A stretch of DNA of 64,000 bases from Tsukamurella sp040611135 (GCF_040611135.1 NZ_JBEXNL010000016.1:46284-110283); one strand, 5' to 3'; shown: positions 24,565-34,239, counted from the first letter of the stretch. Program-made: numbers and translations. The notes: a model not told the origin generated them from the sequence alone.

Positions 24565-26076
24565 TCAGCAGGTCGAGCAGCCCGACGCGGCCGGCGCGGA
24601 CGCGGCCTCGGGGCGGCCCACGGGCGGCAGTCCGAGCCCGACCCCGACGGGGGCCGTCACGGGCGTGATCTCCGCCTCGACGTTGTCACCCGCGCGGGTC
24701 CGCCGATGGGTGAGCACGCCGGCGTCGGCGACGAGGTGGTGCGGCGCCGCGCCGGTGATCTCGACCTCGACGACATCGCCGGGACGGATGCCCTCCCGCC
24801 CTGCGAAGTGCACGAGCCGGCCGTCGCGGGCCCGCCCGGACATGCGCTTGGTCTCCGCGTCCTTGCGGCCCTCCCCGAGCGCCACGAGGAGCTCGACGGT
24901 GCGCCCCACCTGCTTCTGATTCTCTTCGAGCGTGATCCGCTCCTGGAGCTCGATCAGCCGCATGTACCGCTCCTGCACGATCGCCTTCGGCAGCTGATCG
25001 GGCAGGTCCGCGGCGGGGGTGCCGGGGCGGATCGAGTACTGGAAGGTGAACGCCGAGCTGAACCGGGCCTTCTCGACCACGTCGAGGGTGGCCCGGAAGT
25101 CCTCCTCGGTCTCCCCCGGGAAGCCGACGATGATGTCGGTGGTGATCGCGGCGTGCGGGATCTTCGCGCGGACGCGGTCGAGGATGCCGAGGAACTTGGT
25201 GCTGCGGTAGCTGCGACGCATCTCCTTGAGCACGCGGTCCGAGCCGGACTGCAGGGGCATGTGCAGCTGGGGGCAGATGTTCGGGGTCTCCGCCATGGCG
25301 TCGATCACGTCGTCGGTGAACTCGGCGGGATGCGGGCTGGTGAACCGCACCCGCTCCAGGCCCTCGATGCGGCCGCAGGCGCGCAGCAGGTCGGCGAAGG
25401 CGCCCCTGTCGCGGCCGAGCTCGGGGTCCGCGAAGTTCACGCCGTAGGCGTTGACGTTCTGGCCGAGCAGCGTGACCTCGGAGACGCCCTGGTCGACGAG
25501 GGCCTGCACCTCGGCGAGGATGTCGCCCGGGCGGCGGTCCACCTCCTTACCGCGGAGGCTCGGCACGATGCAGAACGTGCAGGTGTTGTTGCAGCCGACC
25601 GAGATCGAGACCCACCCGGCGTAGGCGCTCTCGCGGCGGGCGGGCAGCGTCGACGGGAAGGCGTCCAGCGCCTCCTTGATCTCGACCTCCGCCTTCTCGT
25701 TGTGCCGGGCGCGCTCGAGCAGGGTCGGGAGCGAGCCGATGTTGTGCGTGCCGAAGACCACGTCGACCCACGGAGCCTTCTTCACGACGGTGCCGCGGTC
25801 CTTCTGGGCGAGGCAGCCGCCGACGGCGATCTGCATCCCCGGGCGCTCCTTCTTGATCGGCGCCAGGTGGCTGAGGTTGCCGTAGAGTTTGTTATCGGCG
25901 TTCTCGCGGACCGCGCAGGTGTTGAACACCACCAGATCCGCCTGCTGGTCTCCCTCCGCGCGCACGTAGCCGGCGTCCTCGAGCAGGCCCGAGAGGCGCT
26001 CGGAATCGTGCACGTTCATCTGACACCCGTAGGTGCGGACCTCGTACGTTCGGCTGGCGGGAGCTGCTTCGATCAC
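24565..26076 (-). CDS. miaB: MiaB, tRNA-2-methylthio-N6-dimethylallyladenosine synthase
   Basis: A 503-residue radical-SAM methylthiotransferase that converts i6A37 to ms2i6A37 in tRNA. The N-terminal UPF0004 domain has cluster cysteines C18 (TYGCQMN), C54 (NTCAVRENA) and C88 (GGCLAQK). The radical-SAM motif is C162-xxx-C166-xx-C169 (GCNNTCTFC). A TRAM domain follows (about 385-450) and the last residues GCSTC form an extra cysteine pair. GTG 26076 is the probable start: a TACCCT hexamer lies six bases before it, and the GGAGGG in between is too close to serve as a normal ribosome-binding site. MiaA is encoded nearby, so the pathway is complete. Confidence 0.94.
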   Translation of the reverse strand: MIEAAPASRTYEVRTYGCQMNVHDSERLSGLLEDAGYVRAEGDQQADLVVFNTCAVRENADNKLYGNLSHLAPIKKERPGMQIAVGGCLAQKDRGTVVKKAPWVDVVFGTHNIGSLPTLLERARHNEKAEVEIKEALDAFPSTLPARRESAYAGWVSISVGCNNTCTFCIVPSLRGKEVDRRPGDILAEVQALVDQGVSEVTLLGQNVNAYGVNFADPELGRDRGAFADLLRACGRIEGLERVRFTSPHPAEFTDDVIDAMAETPNICPQLHMPLQSGSDRVLKEMRRSYRSTKFLGILDRVRAKIPHAAITTDIIVGFPGETEEDFRATLDVVEKARFSSAFTFQYSIRPGTPAADLPDQLPKAIVQERYMRLIELQERITLEENQKQVGRTVELLVALGEGRKDAETKRMSGRARDGRLVHFAGREGIRPGDVVEVEITGAAPHHLVADAGVLTHRRTRAGDNVEAEITPVTAPVGVGLGLPPVGRPEAASAPAASGCSTC

Positions 26077-26082
26077 CCCTCC

Positions 26083-26088
26083 AGGGTA
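26083..26088 (-). promoter_or_regulatory. miaB -10 element
   Basis: Minus-strand TACCCT, six bases before GTG 26076. Confidence 0.4.
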
Positions 26089-26170
26089 TCGGCGACCGCA
26101 AATCCGACCCCGAAGGTAGATTTCCGATACCAATACTGCGGACTTTACGCGGACGAAACCTGACCGAACA

Positions 26171-26176
26171 TAGGGT
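26171..26176 (+). promoter_or_regulatory. gluA -10 element
   Basis: TAGGGT, seven bases before the gluA ATG at 26184, with no Shine-Dalgarno sequence. The transporter operon message is probably leaderless. Confidence 0.45.
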
Positions 26177-26183
26177 CGTCCCC

Positions 26184-26954
26184 ATGACTACTCCCGCAGC
26201 GACCGGGCCCACCGGCGCGGTCCCGATGATCGAGATCGAGTCCGTCGACAAACACTTCGGCGCCCTGCACGTACTCAAGGACATCAACCTCACCGTCCCG
26301 AAGGGGCAGGTCGTGGTCATGCTGGGCCCGTCGGGCTCCGGCAAGTCCACGCTGTGCCGCACCATCAACCGGCTCGAGCCCATCGACTCCGGCACCATCA
26401 AGATCGACGGTGCGCTGCTCCCCTCCGAGGGACGGGGCCTGGCGAACCTCCGCGCCGAGGTCGGCATGGTGTTCCAGTCGTTCAACCTGTTCGCCCACAA
26501 GACGATCCTCGACAACGTGACGCTGGGCCCGCTCAAGGTCCGCAAGCAGTCGAAGGCCGATGCGGAGAAGCGGGCGCTCGAGCTGCTCGACCGGGTGGGC
26601 ATCGTCGCGCAGAAGGACAAGTACCCCGCCCAGCTGTCCGGCGGTCAGCAACAGCGCGTGGCGATCGCCCGCGCGCTCGCGATGGGGCCGAAGGTCATGC
26701 TGTTCGACGAGCCGACCTCGGCGCTCGACCCCGAGATGGTCAACGAGGTCCTCGACGTCATGGTCGGCCTCGCCAAGGACGGCATGACGATGGTGTGCGT
26801 GACCCACGAGATGGGCTTCGCCCGCAAGGCCGCGGACCGGATCCTGTTCCTCGCGGACGGCCAGATCGTCGAGGACACCGACCCCGAGTCCTTCTTCACC
26901 GCGCCGAAGTCCGACCGGGCGAAGGACTTCCTCGGCAAGATCCTGGGGCACTGA
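26184..26954 (+). CDS. gluA: GluA-like ATPase of glutamate/polar amino acid ABC transporter
   Basis: A 256-residue ABC ATPase. Walker A is GPSGSGKST (48-56), signature LSGGQQQR (151-158), Walker B VMLFDEPTSALDP (171-183), and the switch histidine is in CVTHEMGF. The sequence pattern is that of polar amino acid importers (GlnQ/GluA group). It heads a five-gene operon with two binding proteins and two permeases; the next gene starts within its stop codon (ATGA). In Corynebacterium gluABCD lies between miaB and recX-recA, and the same neighbours are found here, supporting the glutamate assignment. Confidence 0.93.
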   Translation: MTTPAATGPTGAVPMIEIESVDKHFGALHVLKDINLTVPKGQVVVMLGPSGSGKSTLCRTINRLEPIDSGTIKIDGALLPSEGRGLANLRAEVGMVFQSFNLFAHKTILDNVTLGPLKVRKQSKADAEKRALELLDRVGIVAQKDKYPAQLSGGQQQRVAIARALAMGPKVMLFDEPTSALDPEMVNEVLDVMVGLAKDGMTMVCVTHEMGFARKAADRILFLADGQIVEDTDPESFFTAPKSDRAKDFLGKILGH

Positions 26955-28120
26955 TGACATCACCTATCGCTACGAAACCACGACGGTGGCGGGGTGTGAT
27001 CGCCGCCGCGGCCGCAGTCGCCGTCACGCTCCCCCTCGTCGCCGCGTGCGGCACCGACACACCGCGCAGCCTGCTCGACTCGATCAAGAACGGCCATGTC
27101 GTGCTCGGCACGAAGTTCGACCAGCCGGGTCTCGCGATCCAGAACCCGGACAAGTCGCAGACCGGCTCGGATGTGCAGGTCTCCGAGTTCGTCGTCAACC
27201 AGATCGCGAAGAACAACGGCTGGGCGGCGCCGAAGATCACGTGGAAGGAGACACCGTCCCCGCTGCGGGAGCGGATGATCGAGAACGGCGAGGTCGACAT
27301 GATCGCCGCCACCTACTCGATCAGCAAGCCCCGCAAGGCGAAAGCCGACTTCGCGGGCCCGTACCTGCTCACCTACCAGGCGCTCCTGGTGCGGAAGAAC
27401 GCCGAGCACCCGATCAAGACACTCACCGACCTCAACTCGGGGCGCAAGCTGTGCTCGGTGTCGGGATCGACGTCCGCGCTGAACGTGCAGAGCGCGCTGC
27501 CGAACGTCCAGCTGCAGCAGTACGACGGGTACGCCTCGTGCGTGGAGGGCGTGCGCCGCGGCGTGCTCGATGCGCTGACCACCGACGCGACGATCCTCGC
27601 CGGCTTCCAGGCGAAGTACCCCGGCGAGTTCGACATCGTCCCGATGACCTACCCGCAGGACACGACGCTCAAGGACGGCACCAAGAAGAAGAAGGGCGAT
27701 CAGTTCTCGACCGAGCGGTACGGCATCGGCATCCGCAAGGGCGACGGCCCCGCGATGGTGCAGATCAACCGGGCGCTGGAGCAGATGACGCTCGGCGAGG
27801 AGGGCGCGGCGCGCTTCGCCGCCTCCGCGATCCCGTCGAAGCCGACCTGCCAGGTGTCGAAGGACACCACGACCGCCTATACCGAGGCCGCGTACGCGGA
27901 CCCGAACAACAGGCTGTTCCAGGTCCTGCGGGAGAACCTCGGCGAGTACGCCACCACGATGATCGACCAGGGCCGGATCGACCCGGCGACGGGCAAGCCC
28001 GCGTCGGCGCTCGTGCCCACCCCCGGCGACCAGACCTGGTTGCTCACCACCGCCACGCCGACCCCGGCACCGAGTACGCCGGTGACGCTGGCGCCCGTCT
28101 GCGCGAAGGAGGGCAGCTAG
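26954..28120 (+). CDS. gluB: GluB-like glutamate-binding lipoprotein
   Basis: A 388-residue solute-binding lipoprotein. A basic N-terminus and hydrophobic stretch end in the lipobox LVAAC (C32). The SBP-3 domain spans about 45-310, with GTKFDQPGL, ERMIENGEVDMIAATYSI and DALTTDATILAGF as typical contacts. A Pro/Thr-rich C-terminal tail (about 345-388) is unusual for the family. ATG at 26954 overlaps the gluA stop by four bases. The binding protein feeds the two permeases downstream. A second, related binding protein closes the operon. Confidence 0.93.
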   Translation: MTSPIATKPRRWRGVIAAAAAVAVTLPLVAACGTDTPRSLLDSIKNGHVVLGTKFDQPGLAIQNPDKSQTGSDVQVSEFVVNQIAKNNGWAAPKITWKETPSPLRERMIENGEVDMIAATYSISKPRKAKADFAGPYLLTYQALLVRKNAEHPIKTLTDLNSGRKLCSVSGSTSALNVQSALPNVQLQQYDGYASCVEGVRRGVLDALTTDATILAGFQAKYPGEFDIVPMTYPQDTTLKDGTKKKKGDQFSTERYGIGIRKGDGPAMVQINRALEQMTLGEEGAARFAASAIPSKPTCQVSKDTTTAYTEAAYADPNNRLFQVLRENLGEYATTMIDQGRIDPATGKPASALVPTPGDQTWLLTTATPTPAPSTPVTLAPVCAKEGS

Positions 28121-28804
28121 ATGTCCACCATGTGGGCCGACCTGGGCCCGAAGCTGTGGCCCGCCTTCTGGGTCACCATCAAACTGACCATCGTCTCCGG
28201 CATCGGCGCCATGATCTGGGGCACCGTCCTCGCGGGCATGCGCGTCTCACCGGTGCCCGCGATGCGGGTGTTCGGCACCTGGTACGTCAACATCGTCCGG
28301 AACACGCCCCTGACGCTGATCATCCTGTTCCTGTCGCTGGGCCTGTACCAGAACATGGGGTTCGCGCTCGCCCCCGATAACGCGGACTTCATCGACAACA
28401 ACAACTTCTGGCTCGCGACGGTCGGCCTCATCGTCTACACGGCGACCTTCGTGTGCGAGACGCTGCGATCGGGCTTCAACACCGTTCCGCTCGGCCAGGC
28501 CGAGGCGGCGCGGTCGCTGGGGCTGAACTTCATGCAGGTGTTCACGCTCGTCGTGCTGCCCCAGGCGGCGCGGGCCGTCATCGCGCCCATGGGCAGCGTC
28601 CTCATCGCCCTCACGAAGAACACCACGCTGGCCTCCATCATCGGCGTGGGCGAGGCGGCCCTCCTGATGAAGGGCCAGCTGGAGAAGTACGGCGATCAAC
28701 TGGTCATCATCTTCGTCATCTTCGCGGTCGGCTTCATGATCATCACTCTGTTGGAGGGCGCCGTGTTCGGCTACTTCGCTCAGCGACTGGCGGTGAAGCG
28801 ATGA
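28121..28804 (+). CDS. gluC: GluC-like permease of glutamate ABC transporter
   Basis: A 227-residue inner-membrane permease of the HisM type with five helices. The family contact loop with the ATPase is RSGFNTVPLGQAEAARSLGLN (shortened: EAARSLGL) at about 112-132. It follows the gluB stop codon directly and overlaps the gluD start by four bases. With gluD it forms the heterodimeric channel. Confidence 0.93.
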   Translation: MSTMWADLGPKLWPAFWVTIKLTIVSGIGAMIWGTVLAGMRVSPVPAMRVFGTWYVNIVRNTPLTLIILFLSLGLYQNMGFALAPDNADFIDNNNFWLATVGLIVYTATFVCETLRSGFNTVPLGQAEAARSLGLNFMQVFTLVVLPQAARAVIAPMGSVLIALTKNTTLASIIGVGEAALLMKGQLEKYGDQLVIIFVIFAVGFMIITLLEGAVFGYFAQRLAVKR

Positions 28805-29748
28805 GTGCCAAGTCGACCTCGACGGTCCTCTACGACGCGCCGGGCCCCAAGGCGCGCGTCCGCAACAACATCATCGCGGTGGTCTTCATCGTGGTGCTCG
28901 CCGCGCTCCTCGCGTGGGTCGTGGCCGTGCTGGCCAACAACGGCCAGTTCGACCACGACAAGCTCGCCCCGTTCACCGACAAGAACTACTGGATCAACTA
29001 CATTCTGTTGGGCCTGTGGGGAACGCTCAAGGCGGCGTTCGCCTCGATCGTGCTCGCGATGATCATGGGCGCGCTGCTCGGCATCGGTCGGCTCTCCGAT
29101 CACCGCTCGGTCCGCTGGGCCACGGGCGCGATCGTGGAGTTCTTCCGCGCCATCCCGGTGCTGATCCTGATCTACTTCCTGTACATCGTGTTCGGCGTCT
29201 ACAAGGTGTTCACGACCGACTACATCGCGTTCTTCGCCGTGGTCTTCGGCCTCACCCTGTACAACGGCTCGGTGATCGCCGAGATCCTCCGGTCGGGCAT
29301 CAACTCACTGCCGAAGGGGCAGTTCGAGGCGGCGAAGGCGCTGGGGCTGCGCAAGACCCAGACCATGCGGCTGATCCTGCTCCCCCAGGCCGTGGCCGCG
29401 ATGCTTCCCGCGCTGATCTCGCAGATGGTGATCGCGCTCAAGGACAGCGCACTCGGCTACCAGATCGGCTATGTCGAGGTGGTGAAGAAGGGTATCCAGG
29501 CCGGCACCTATTGGGGCAACGTGATCCCGTCACTGATCATGGTGGCGATCATCATGATCCTCATCAACTTCGGCTTGTCGGCGCTCGCGTCGAACATCGA
29601 GCGGAACCTGCGCGAGGGCCGCAAGAAGAAGATGATCGTCGATGCGCCGCATCCGCTTCCGGAACCCGGGCTGATGTCCAAGGAGGTCCTGGAGACCACG
29701 CATCCCGACCCGAAGCACAAGGATCTGCGGCAGGACTTCGGCGACTGA
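28801..29748 (+). CDS. gluD: GluD-like permease of glutamate ABC transporter
   Basis: A 315-residue permease of the HisM type. The N-terminus is extended by about 45 residues around a first helix (IIAVVFIVVLAALLAWVVAV), and the C-terminal cytoplasmic tail (about 265-315) is long and charged. The ATPase-contact loop FEAAKALGLRKTQTM is at about 178-192. Such extensions are seen in corynebacterial GluD. The ATG at 28801 overlaps the gluC stop. The next gene, a second binding protein, starts five bases after its stop. Confidence 0.93.
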   Translation: MSAKSTSTVLYDAPGPKARVRNNIIAVVFIVVLAALLAWVVAVLANNGQFDHDKLAPFTDKNYWINYILLGLWGTLKAAFASIVLAMIMGALLGIGRLSDHRSVRWATGAIVEFFRAIPVLILIYFLYIVFGVYKVFTTDYIAFFAVVFGLTLYNGSVIAEILRSGINSLPKGQFEAAKALGLRKTQTMRLILLPQAVAAMLPALISQMVIALKDSALGYQIGYVEVVKKGIQAGTYWGNVIPSLIMVAIIMILINFGLSALASNIERNLREGRKKKMIVDAPHPLPEPGLMSKEVLETTHPDPKHKDLRQDFGD

Positions 29749-29753
29749 CCGCC

Positions 29754-30722
29754 GTGCTTCCGAGATCCGCCCCGCGCCGGAGCGCGGCCACGGCACTGGT
29801 CACGGTGCTCCTGGCCGCGCTCTGCGCGTGTTCGGGCCCCTCACCGCGGAACCTGCTGTCCTCCATCGACGACGGTGCCGTCCTCATCGGGGTGAAGGTC
29901 GACCAGCCCGGGCTCGGACTGCGCGGGCCCGACGGTGCGCTGTCCGGCTTCGACATCGACGTGGCACGGTACGTGATCCGGACGGTGGCCGCGTCGCGCG
30001 GGAAGGCCGAGCCCAGGATCACCTGGCGGGAGACGCCGTCGTCGCAGCGCGAGCAACTCATCGACAACGGCGAAGTGGACGCCGTCGTCGCCTCGTACTC
30101 GATCGACGGTGCGCGGGCTGGAGCGGTCGGTTTCGCCGGTCCGTATCTCGTGACCCGGCAGGGGCTGCTCGTGCGGCGCGACGAGTCGGCGATCGGCACG
30201 GTCTCGGACCTGGGCCGCGATCGGTCCCTGTGTTCGGTCACCGGGTCGACGTCGGCCCGTGCGGTGAAGACCCTGCTCCCCGGTGTGCGACTCGTCGAGT
30301 TCGACACCTACTCGGCGTGCGTGGACGCGTTGGCACGCAAGAACGTCGATGCCGTGACGACCGACGAGGTGATCTTGGCCGGCTTCGCCGCGCAGCGGCC
30401 CACCGCCTTCCGGCTCGTCGACATGAGTGTGCCGAAGGACGGCTGCATCGACGGGCGGCTGCGGGCCGCGGGCGCACCGTTCGCGGTCGAGCGCTACGGC
30501 ATCGGGCTCGGCCGCGACGATTCCGCGGCCCGCGAGGCCGTCAACGCGGCCCTGCGGTCGATGCTCGAGAGCGGCGAGTGGGAGCGGTCGCTCCGACGCG
30601 CCGTCGGCGATGAGGAAGCCGCGCGCACCCTCGAGCGGGACGGCGGCGCCGCAGAATCCCTCGCCCGGATCGGCGACCTGTCGTTCCTCTCCGCGACGAA
30701 CTCCCCCTGCGCGGCCCGCTGA
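29754..30722 (+). CDS. Second glutamate-type solute-binding lipoprotein
   Basis: A 322-residue lipoprotein with the lipobox LCAC (C26) and an SBP-3 domain. It is clearly a diverged paralogue of the gluB product in the same operon: LLSSIDDGAVLIGVKVDQPGL matches LLDSIKNGHVVLGTKFDQPGL position by position, and both share GEVDAVVASYSI/GEVDMIAATYSI and a TTDE/TTDA segment. It lacks the Pro/Thr-rich tail of GluB. Start is GTG 29754, five bases after gluD. Two binding proteins sharing one transporter would let the cell import two ligands or cover two affinities. Confidence 0.9.
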   Translation: MLPRSAPRRSAATALVTVLLAALCACSGPSPRNLLSSIDDGAVLIGVKVDQPGLGLRGPDGALSGFDIDVARYVIRTVAASRGKAEPRITWRETPSSQREQLIDNGEVDAVVASYSIDGARAGAVGFAGPYLVTRQGLLVRRDESAIGTVSDLGRDRSLCSVTGSTSARAVKTLLPGVRLVEFDTYSACVDALARKNVDAVTTDEVILAGFAAQRPTAFRLVDMSVPKDGCIDGRLRAAGAPFAVERYGIGLGRDDSAAREAVNAALRSMLESGEWERSLRRAVGDEEAARTLERDGGAAESLARIGDLSFLSATNSPCAAR

Positions 30723-30724
30723 GC

Positions 30725-31099
30725 TCAGAGGTACGGACTCGTGAGCAACTCGATGCCGTGGCCCGCGGGGTCGCGGACGTAGACCCCGCGGCCGCCGTGT
30801 CCGTGGTTGATGCGGCCCGGCTCCTTCCAGAACGGATCCGCGGCGTGGTCCACGCCGCGCTCGGTGATGAGCGCGTACGCCCGGTCGAAATGCTCGTCGT
30901 CGAGCAGGAACGCGTAGTGCTGCGGCTGGATGTCGATCGGCGGCGCCGCGATCTGCAACAGGACGCCGTCCTCGATCTCGAGGTTGGAGAATGGGCCCCA
31001 GGACTCGACGGGCTTCGCCTCGAGGTAGTCGCGGTAGAACGCCGCCGATTCCTCAGTGTTCGTCGCAAAGATGATGGTGTGGTTGAAACGTGCTGACAT
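30725..31099 (-). CDS. VOC family (glyoxalase/bleomycin resistance-like) protein
   Basis: A 124-residue vicinal-oxygen-chelate protein with two beta-alpha-beta-beta-beta units; FNHTIIFATNTEESAAFYRDYL opens the first, and YVRDPAGHGIELLT closes the second with the usual metal-ligand Glu. It may be a lyase, dioxygenase or binding protein; the substrate is unknown. AAGGAGATTCC precedes ATG 31099. The frame is open 28 codons further but lacks conservation signs. It converges with the transporter operon and leaves two bases between stops. Confidence 0.85.
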   Translation of the reverse strand: MSARFNHTIIFATNTEESAAFYRDYLEAKPVESWGPFSNLEIEDGVLLQIAAPPIDIQPQHYAFLLDDEHFDRAYALITERGVDHAADPFWKEPGRINHGHGGRGVYVRDPAGHGIELLTSPYL

Positions 31100-31265
31100 G
31101 GAATCTCCTTCGGGTGGGTTCGGTGTTGTGTTCGTCCGTACCCGCCCGGTGGCGACCGCGCCGTCAACCGTTCGCCGGATCACCCGTCCGTGCGTGGCCC
31201 GAGGCCGTTCCGGCAGTCATGCGACCGACGGTACCCGTTGCCGATCCCCCGAGGTCGGGCCGCGG

Positions 31266-31853
31266 TCACGGTGCCTTGCTGATCGCGAGGGACGCGAACG
31301 CGACGGCGCGCTCGCACTCCACGGTGTTACCCGGAGATGTGTTCGTCGTCGCGACGATCGTCGCAACAATCGACTCGGCTGACCGAAACACCGCAAGGCA
31401 GTTGTCGTTTTCGGCTGCTACCGCCAGTGTCCGGCCATGAACGGTTCGATCGGTCTGCCATCGAAGCGAGGCCATGTAGCGCTTGTACTGCTCGAGGGTC
31501 ATTTCGCGTCCGACGATCTGTGAGTACCGCGTTCCGCCGTGACGGATGGTGTAGTCGATACCTCGCCAGTGGCAACCGCGGTAGTTCGCTGCGTCCACCT
31601 TGGCGGCATCCTCAATGCTGTCAGGGTTGATCTCAAGCGCTGCCAACTCCGCATTGCTGTACGCGTTGCACGGCTCGAAGCTGGTGCCGTCGGTGCGGTC
31701 GTTCGTACGGTCCTTGATCGTGGGAGTAAACGGCAGCGGCTTCGGCGAGTTGTGAGACTGCTGGGCACCGACGGGATCGCCGGGCACGACAACGGTGCAA
31801 CCGCCCAGCACGAGGGAGGCAGCTACTGCGAACGTTGCAATTCCTCGGCTCAT
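31266..31853 (-). CDS. DUF3558 lipoprotein
   Basis: A 195-residue secreted lipoprotein with lipobox LGGC (C19). The mature part has the DUF3558 pattern: FEPCNAYSNAELAALEI, then NYRGCHWRG (paired cysteines), a variable middle, and a C-terminal NDNCLAVFRSAES. DUF3558 proteins are common in Mycobacteriales, where LprB/LprC are relatives; their function is unknown. The start codon overlaps the stop of the upstream helical protein gene by four bases. The region is lower in G+C than its neighbours and lies between the transporter and recX, where Corynebacterium has nothing. Confidence 0.85.
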   Translation of the reverse strand: MSRGIATFAVAASLVLGGCTVVVPGDPVGAQQSHNSPKPLPFTPTIKDRTNDRTDGTSFEPCNAYSNAELAALEINPDSIEDAAKVDAANYRGCHWRGIDYTIRHGGTRYSQIVGREMTLEQYKRYMASLRWQTDRTVHGRTLAVAAENDNCLAVFRSAESIVATIVATTNTSPGNTVECERAVAFASLAISKAP

Positions 31854-32233
31854 CCAGTGCCGATCACTCGGTTGATCTGTTCCTCGCTCGCACCCTCGGT
31901 ACGCAGTATCCAGCGACCGATCTCGCGATACGACTCGGCCATAGAGTTCGCCTCCGCGGCCTGCGCGAGGAGAGTCTTACGGATCGATCGGTCGTGCTCG
32001 ACCACGCCGAGCCTGATGTTGTACGTGGCCGCGTCGCCCTCCACAGTGGGGCCCAGAAGGTTCTGACTTCCGACGTCGTTCAGTCCGTCTGCGGCAGCCA
32101 CGAGCCGATCGGCGTGCCGCTCAAGGGCGCGGGCCAGCTCCTCCTGCGGATTACCGTCGGACACCATGGAGGGGCGATCTTTGATTCCCTCCCGCGCAGC
32201 CTCGATGATCTCGGTCATTTCCCCGCCGGCCAT
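31850..32233 (-). CDS. Small helical protein paired with DUF3558 lipoprotein
   Basis: A 127-residue, mostly helical, cytoplasmic or leaderless-secreted protein with no signal peptide and no cysteine. It has amphipathic helices (EELARALERHADRLVAAADGLNDVG; cut: RALERHADRLVAAADGL) and ends AEANSMAESYREIGRWIL. I do not recognise a family; size and helix content recall ESX/WXG100-like proteins, but there is no WXG. AGGGGGTGCC precedes ATG 32233. The frame is open upstream, through the recX terminator hairpin, so the shorter form is chosen. It is coupled to the DUF3558 gene by a four-base overlap. Confidence 0.6.
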   Translation of the reverse strand: MAGGEMTEIIEAAREGIKDRPSMVSDGNPQEELARALERHADRLVAAADGLNDVGSQNLLGPTVEGDAATYNIRLGVVEHDRSIRKTLLAQAAEANSMAESYREIGRWILRTEGASEEQINRVIGTG

Positions 32234-32321
32234 GGCACCCCCTTGCTGTCGATCCGTCCGCACAGACGTCCCTATGAATTGGACGCACCAGCCTCGAGAT
32301 CGGTTCCACAGATCAGACAGC

Positions 32322-32351
32322 GAAGCCCCCGGAGCGGTCTCCGAGGGCTTC
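32322..32351 (-). terminator. Terminator after recX
   Basis: Hairpin GAAGCCC (32322-32328) / GGGCTTC (32345-32351), extended inward by CCGGAG/CTCCG with one bulge around CGGT. It begins 40 bases after the recX stop. Confidence 0.75.
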
Positions 32352-32391
32352 ACTTCGCTGGGGATCGCTCCCCCGGTCTATTCACGCGGCT

Positions 32392-33003
32392 TCAGCCGCG
32401 GTCGGCGTCGGCCCTTTCGCGGACGGCGTCCAGCACCACCGACATGGCCAGCGACGGGTGGTAGCCACGACGGCCGAGCATCCCCACCAACCGCTGCGTG
32501 AGCTTGTCGCGCTCCGCCCGGTCCTCCGGGACCTCGACGCGAGCGAGCTTGCGCTCCACCAGCTCTGCGGCCCGCTCCCGCTCGTCCTCGCGACTGACGG
32601 TGTCGAGGGCCGCCGTCGCCTCCTCGGCGCCGACGCCCTTGCTGCGCAACTCCTGCGCCAACGCGCGCCGCCCGCGGCCGGAGAACTGGTGCCGCGACTG
32701 CACCCAACGCTCCGCGAAGGCCGCATCGTCGATCAGGCCGGCGGCGACGAACTTGTCGAGCATGCGCTCTGTGAGTTCCTCGTCGAACCCCTTCTTGGCG
32801 AGCTTCGCCCGCAGCTCAGCCCGGGAATGGTCCCGCATGCCGAGCGCGCGGTAGATCAGGTCACGGGCGAGCGCCTCGCGCTTCGCCGGATCCTGTTCGA
32901 CCTCCTGCCGCCGCCGCGGTTCCCCGTCACCGTCGTCCGCGGACCGTCGGCGACCTCGCCGACGGCCCCGGGAGACGACCTCGTCGTCCGAGTAGTCGGA
33001 CAT
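32392..33003 (-). CDS. recX: RecX, regulator of RecA
   Basis: A 203-residue RecX with an Arg-rich, low-complexity N-terminus (about 1-40, YSDDEVVSRGRRRGRRRS) and the helical RecX repeats: YRALGMRDHSRAELRAKLAKKGF, then FAERWVQSRHQFSGRGRRALAQEL (key residues RxHSRxEL, SGRGRRAL). RecX binds the RecA filament and limits its activity. It begins six bases after the recA stop codon, the usual actinobacterial order. Confidence 0.94.
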   Translation of the reverse strand: MSDYSDDEVVSRGRRRGRRRSADDGDGEPRRRQEVEQDPAKREALARDLIYRALGMRDHSRAELRAKLAKKGFDEELTERMLDKFVAAGLIDDAAFAERWVQSRHQFSGRGRRALAQELRSKGVGAEEATAALDTVSREDERERAAELVERKLARVEVPEDRAERDKLTQRLVGMLGRRGYHPSLAMSVVLDAVRERADADRG

Positions 33004-33009
33004 CGCGGC

Positions 33010-34059
<1,050 letters not shown>

Positions 34060-34128
34060 GGGACTCTCCGTCCTTGAAGGCCGGAGCGGGGAAGACGCTG
34101 CCGGCGCTGGGTTCTTCAGTTGCCACGG

Positions 34129-34151
34129 ACGTTAGAGGGAGCCACTGACAA
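34129..34151 (-). promoter_or_regulatory. PafBC-dependent promoter of recA
   Basis: Minus-strand TTGTCAGTG (34151-34143), eight bases, TAACGT (34134-34129). It is a full match to the RecA-independent DNA-damage (PafBC) motif TTGTCAGTG-N8-TAnnnT known at mycobacterial recA. Confidence 0.88.
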
Positions 34152-34211
34152 GTTTTCACATCCCCATCGGATGCGCACCCTGCCGGCTCGCTCTCGCGTC
34201 GAACACCACCG

Positions 34212-34239
34212 ACTATAGGCGAACGACCGTTCGAAGCAA
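34212..34239 (-). promoter_or_regulatory. SOS promoter of recA with LexA box in the spacer
   Basis: TTGCTT (34239-34234) and TATAGT (34217-34212) with 16 bases between. The LexA box GCGAAC-GACC-GTTCGA (34219-34234) fills the spacer almost exactly, so LexA would block polymerase directly. Confidence 0.85.

Noticed and set aside
32234..32353. Longer N-terminus for the small helical protein
   Set aside because: It would translate through the recX terminator hairpin, and the ATG at 32233 has its own ribosome-binding site.
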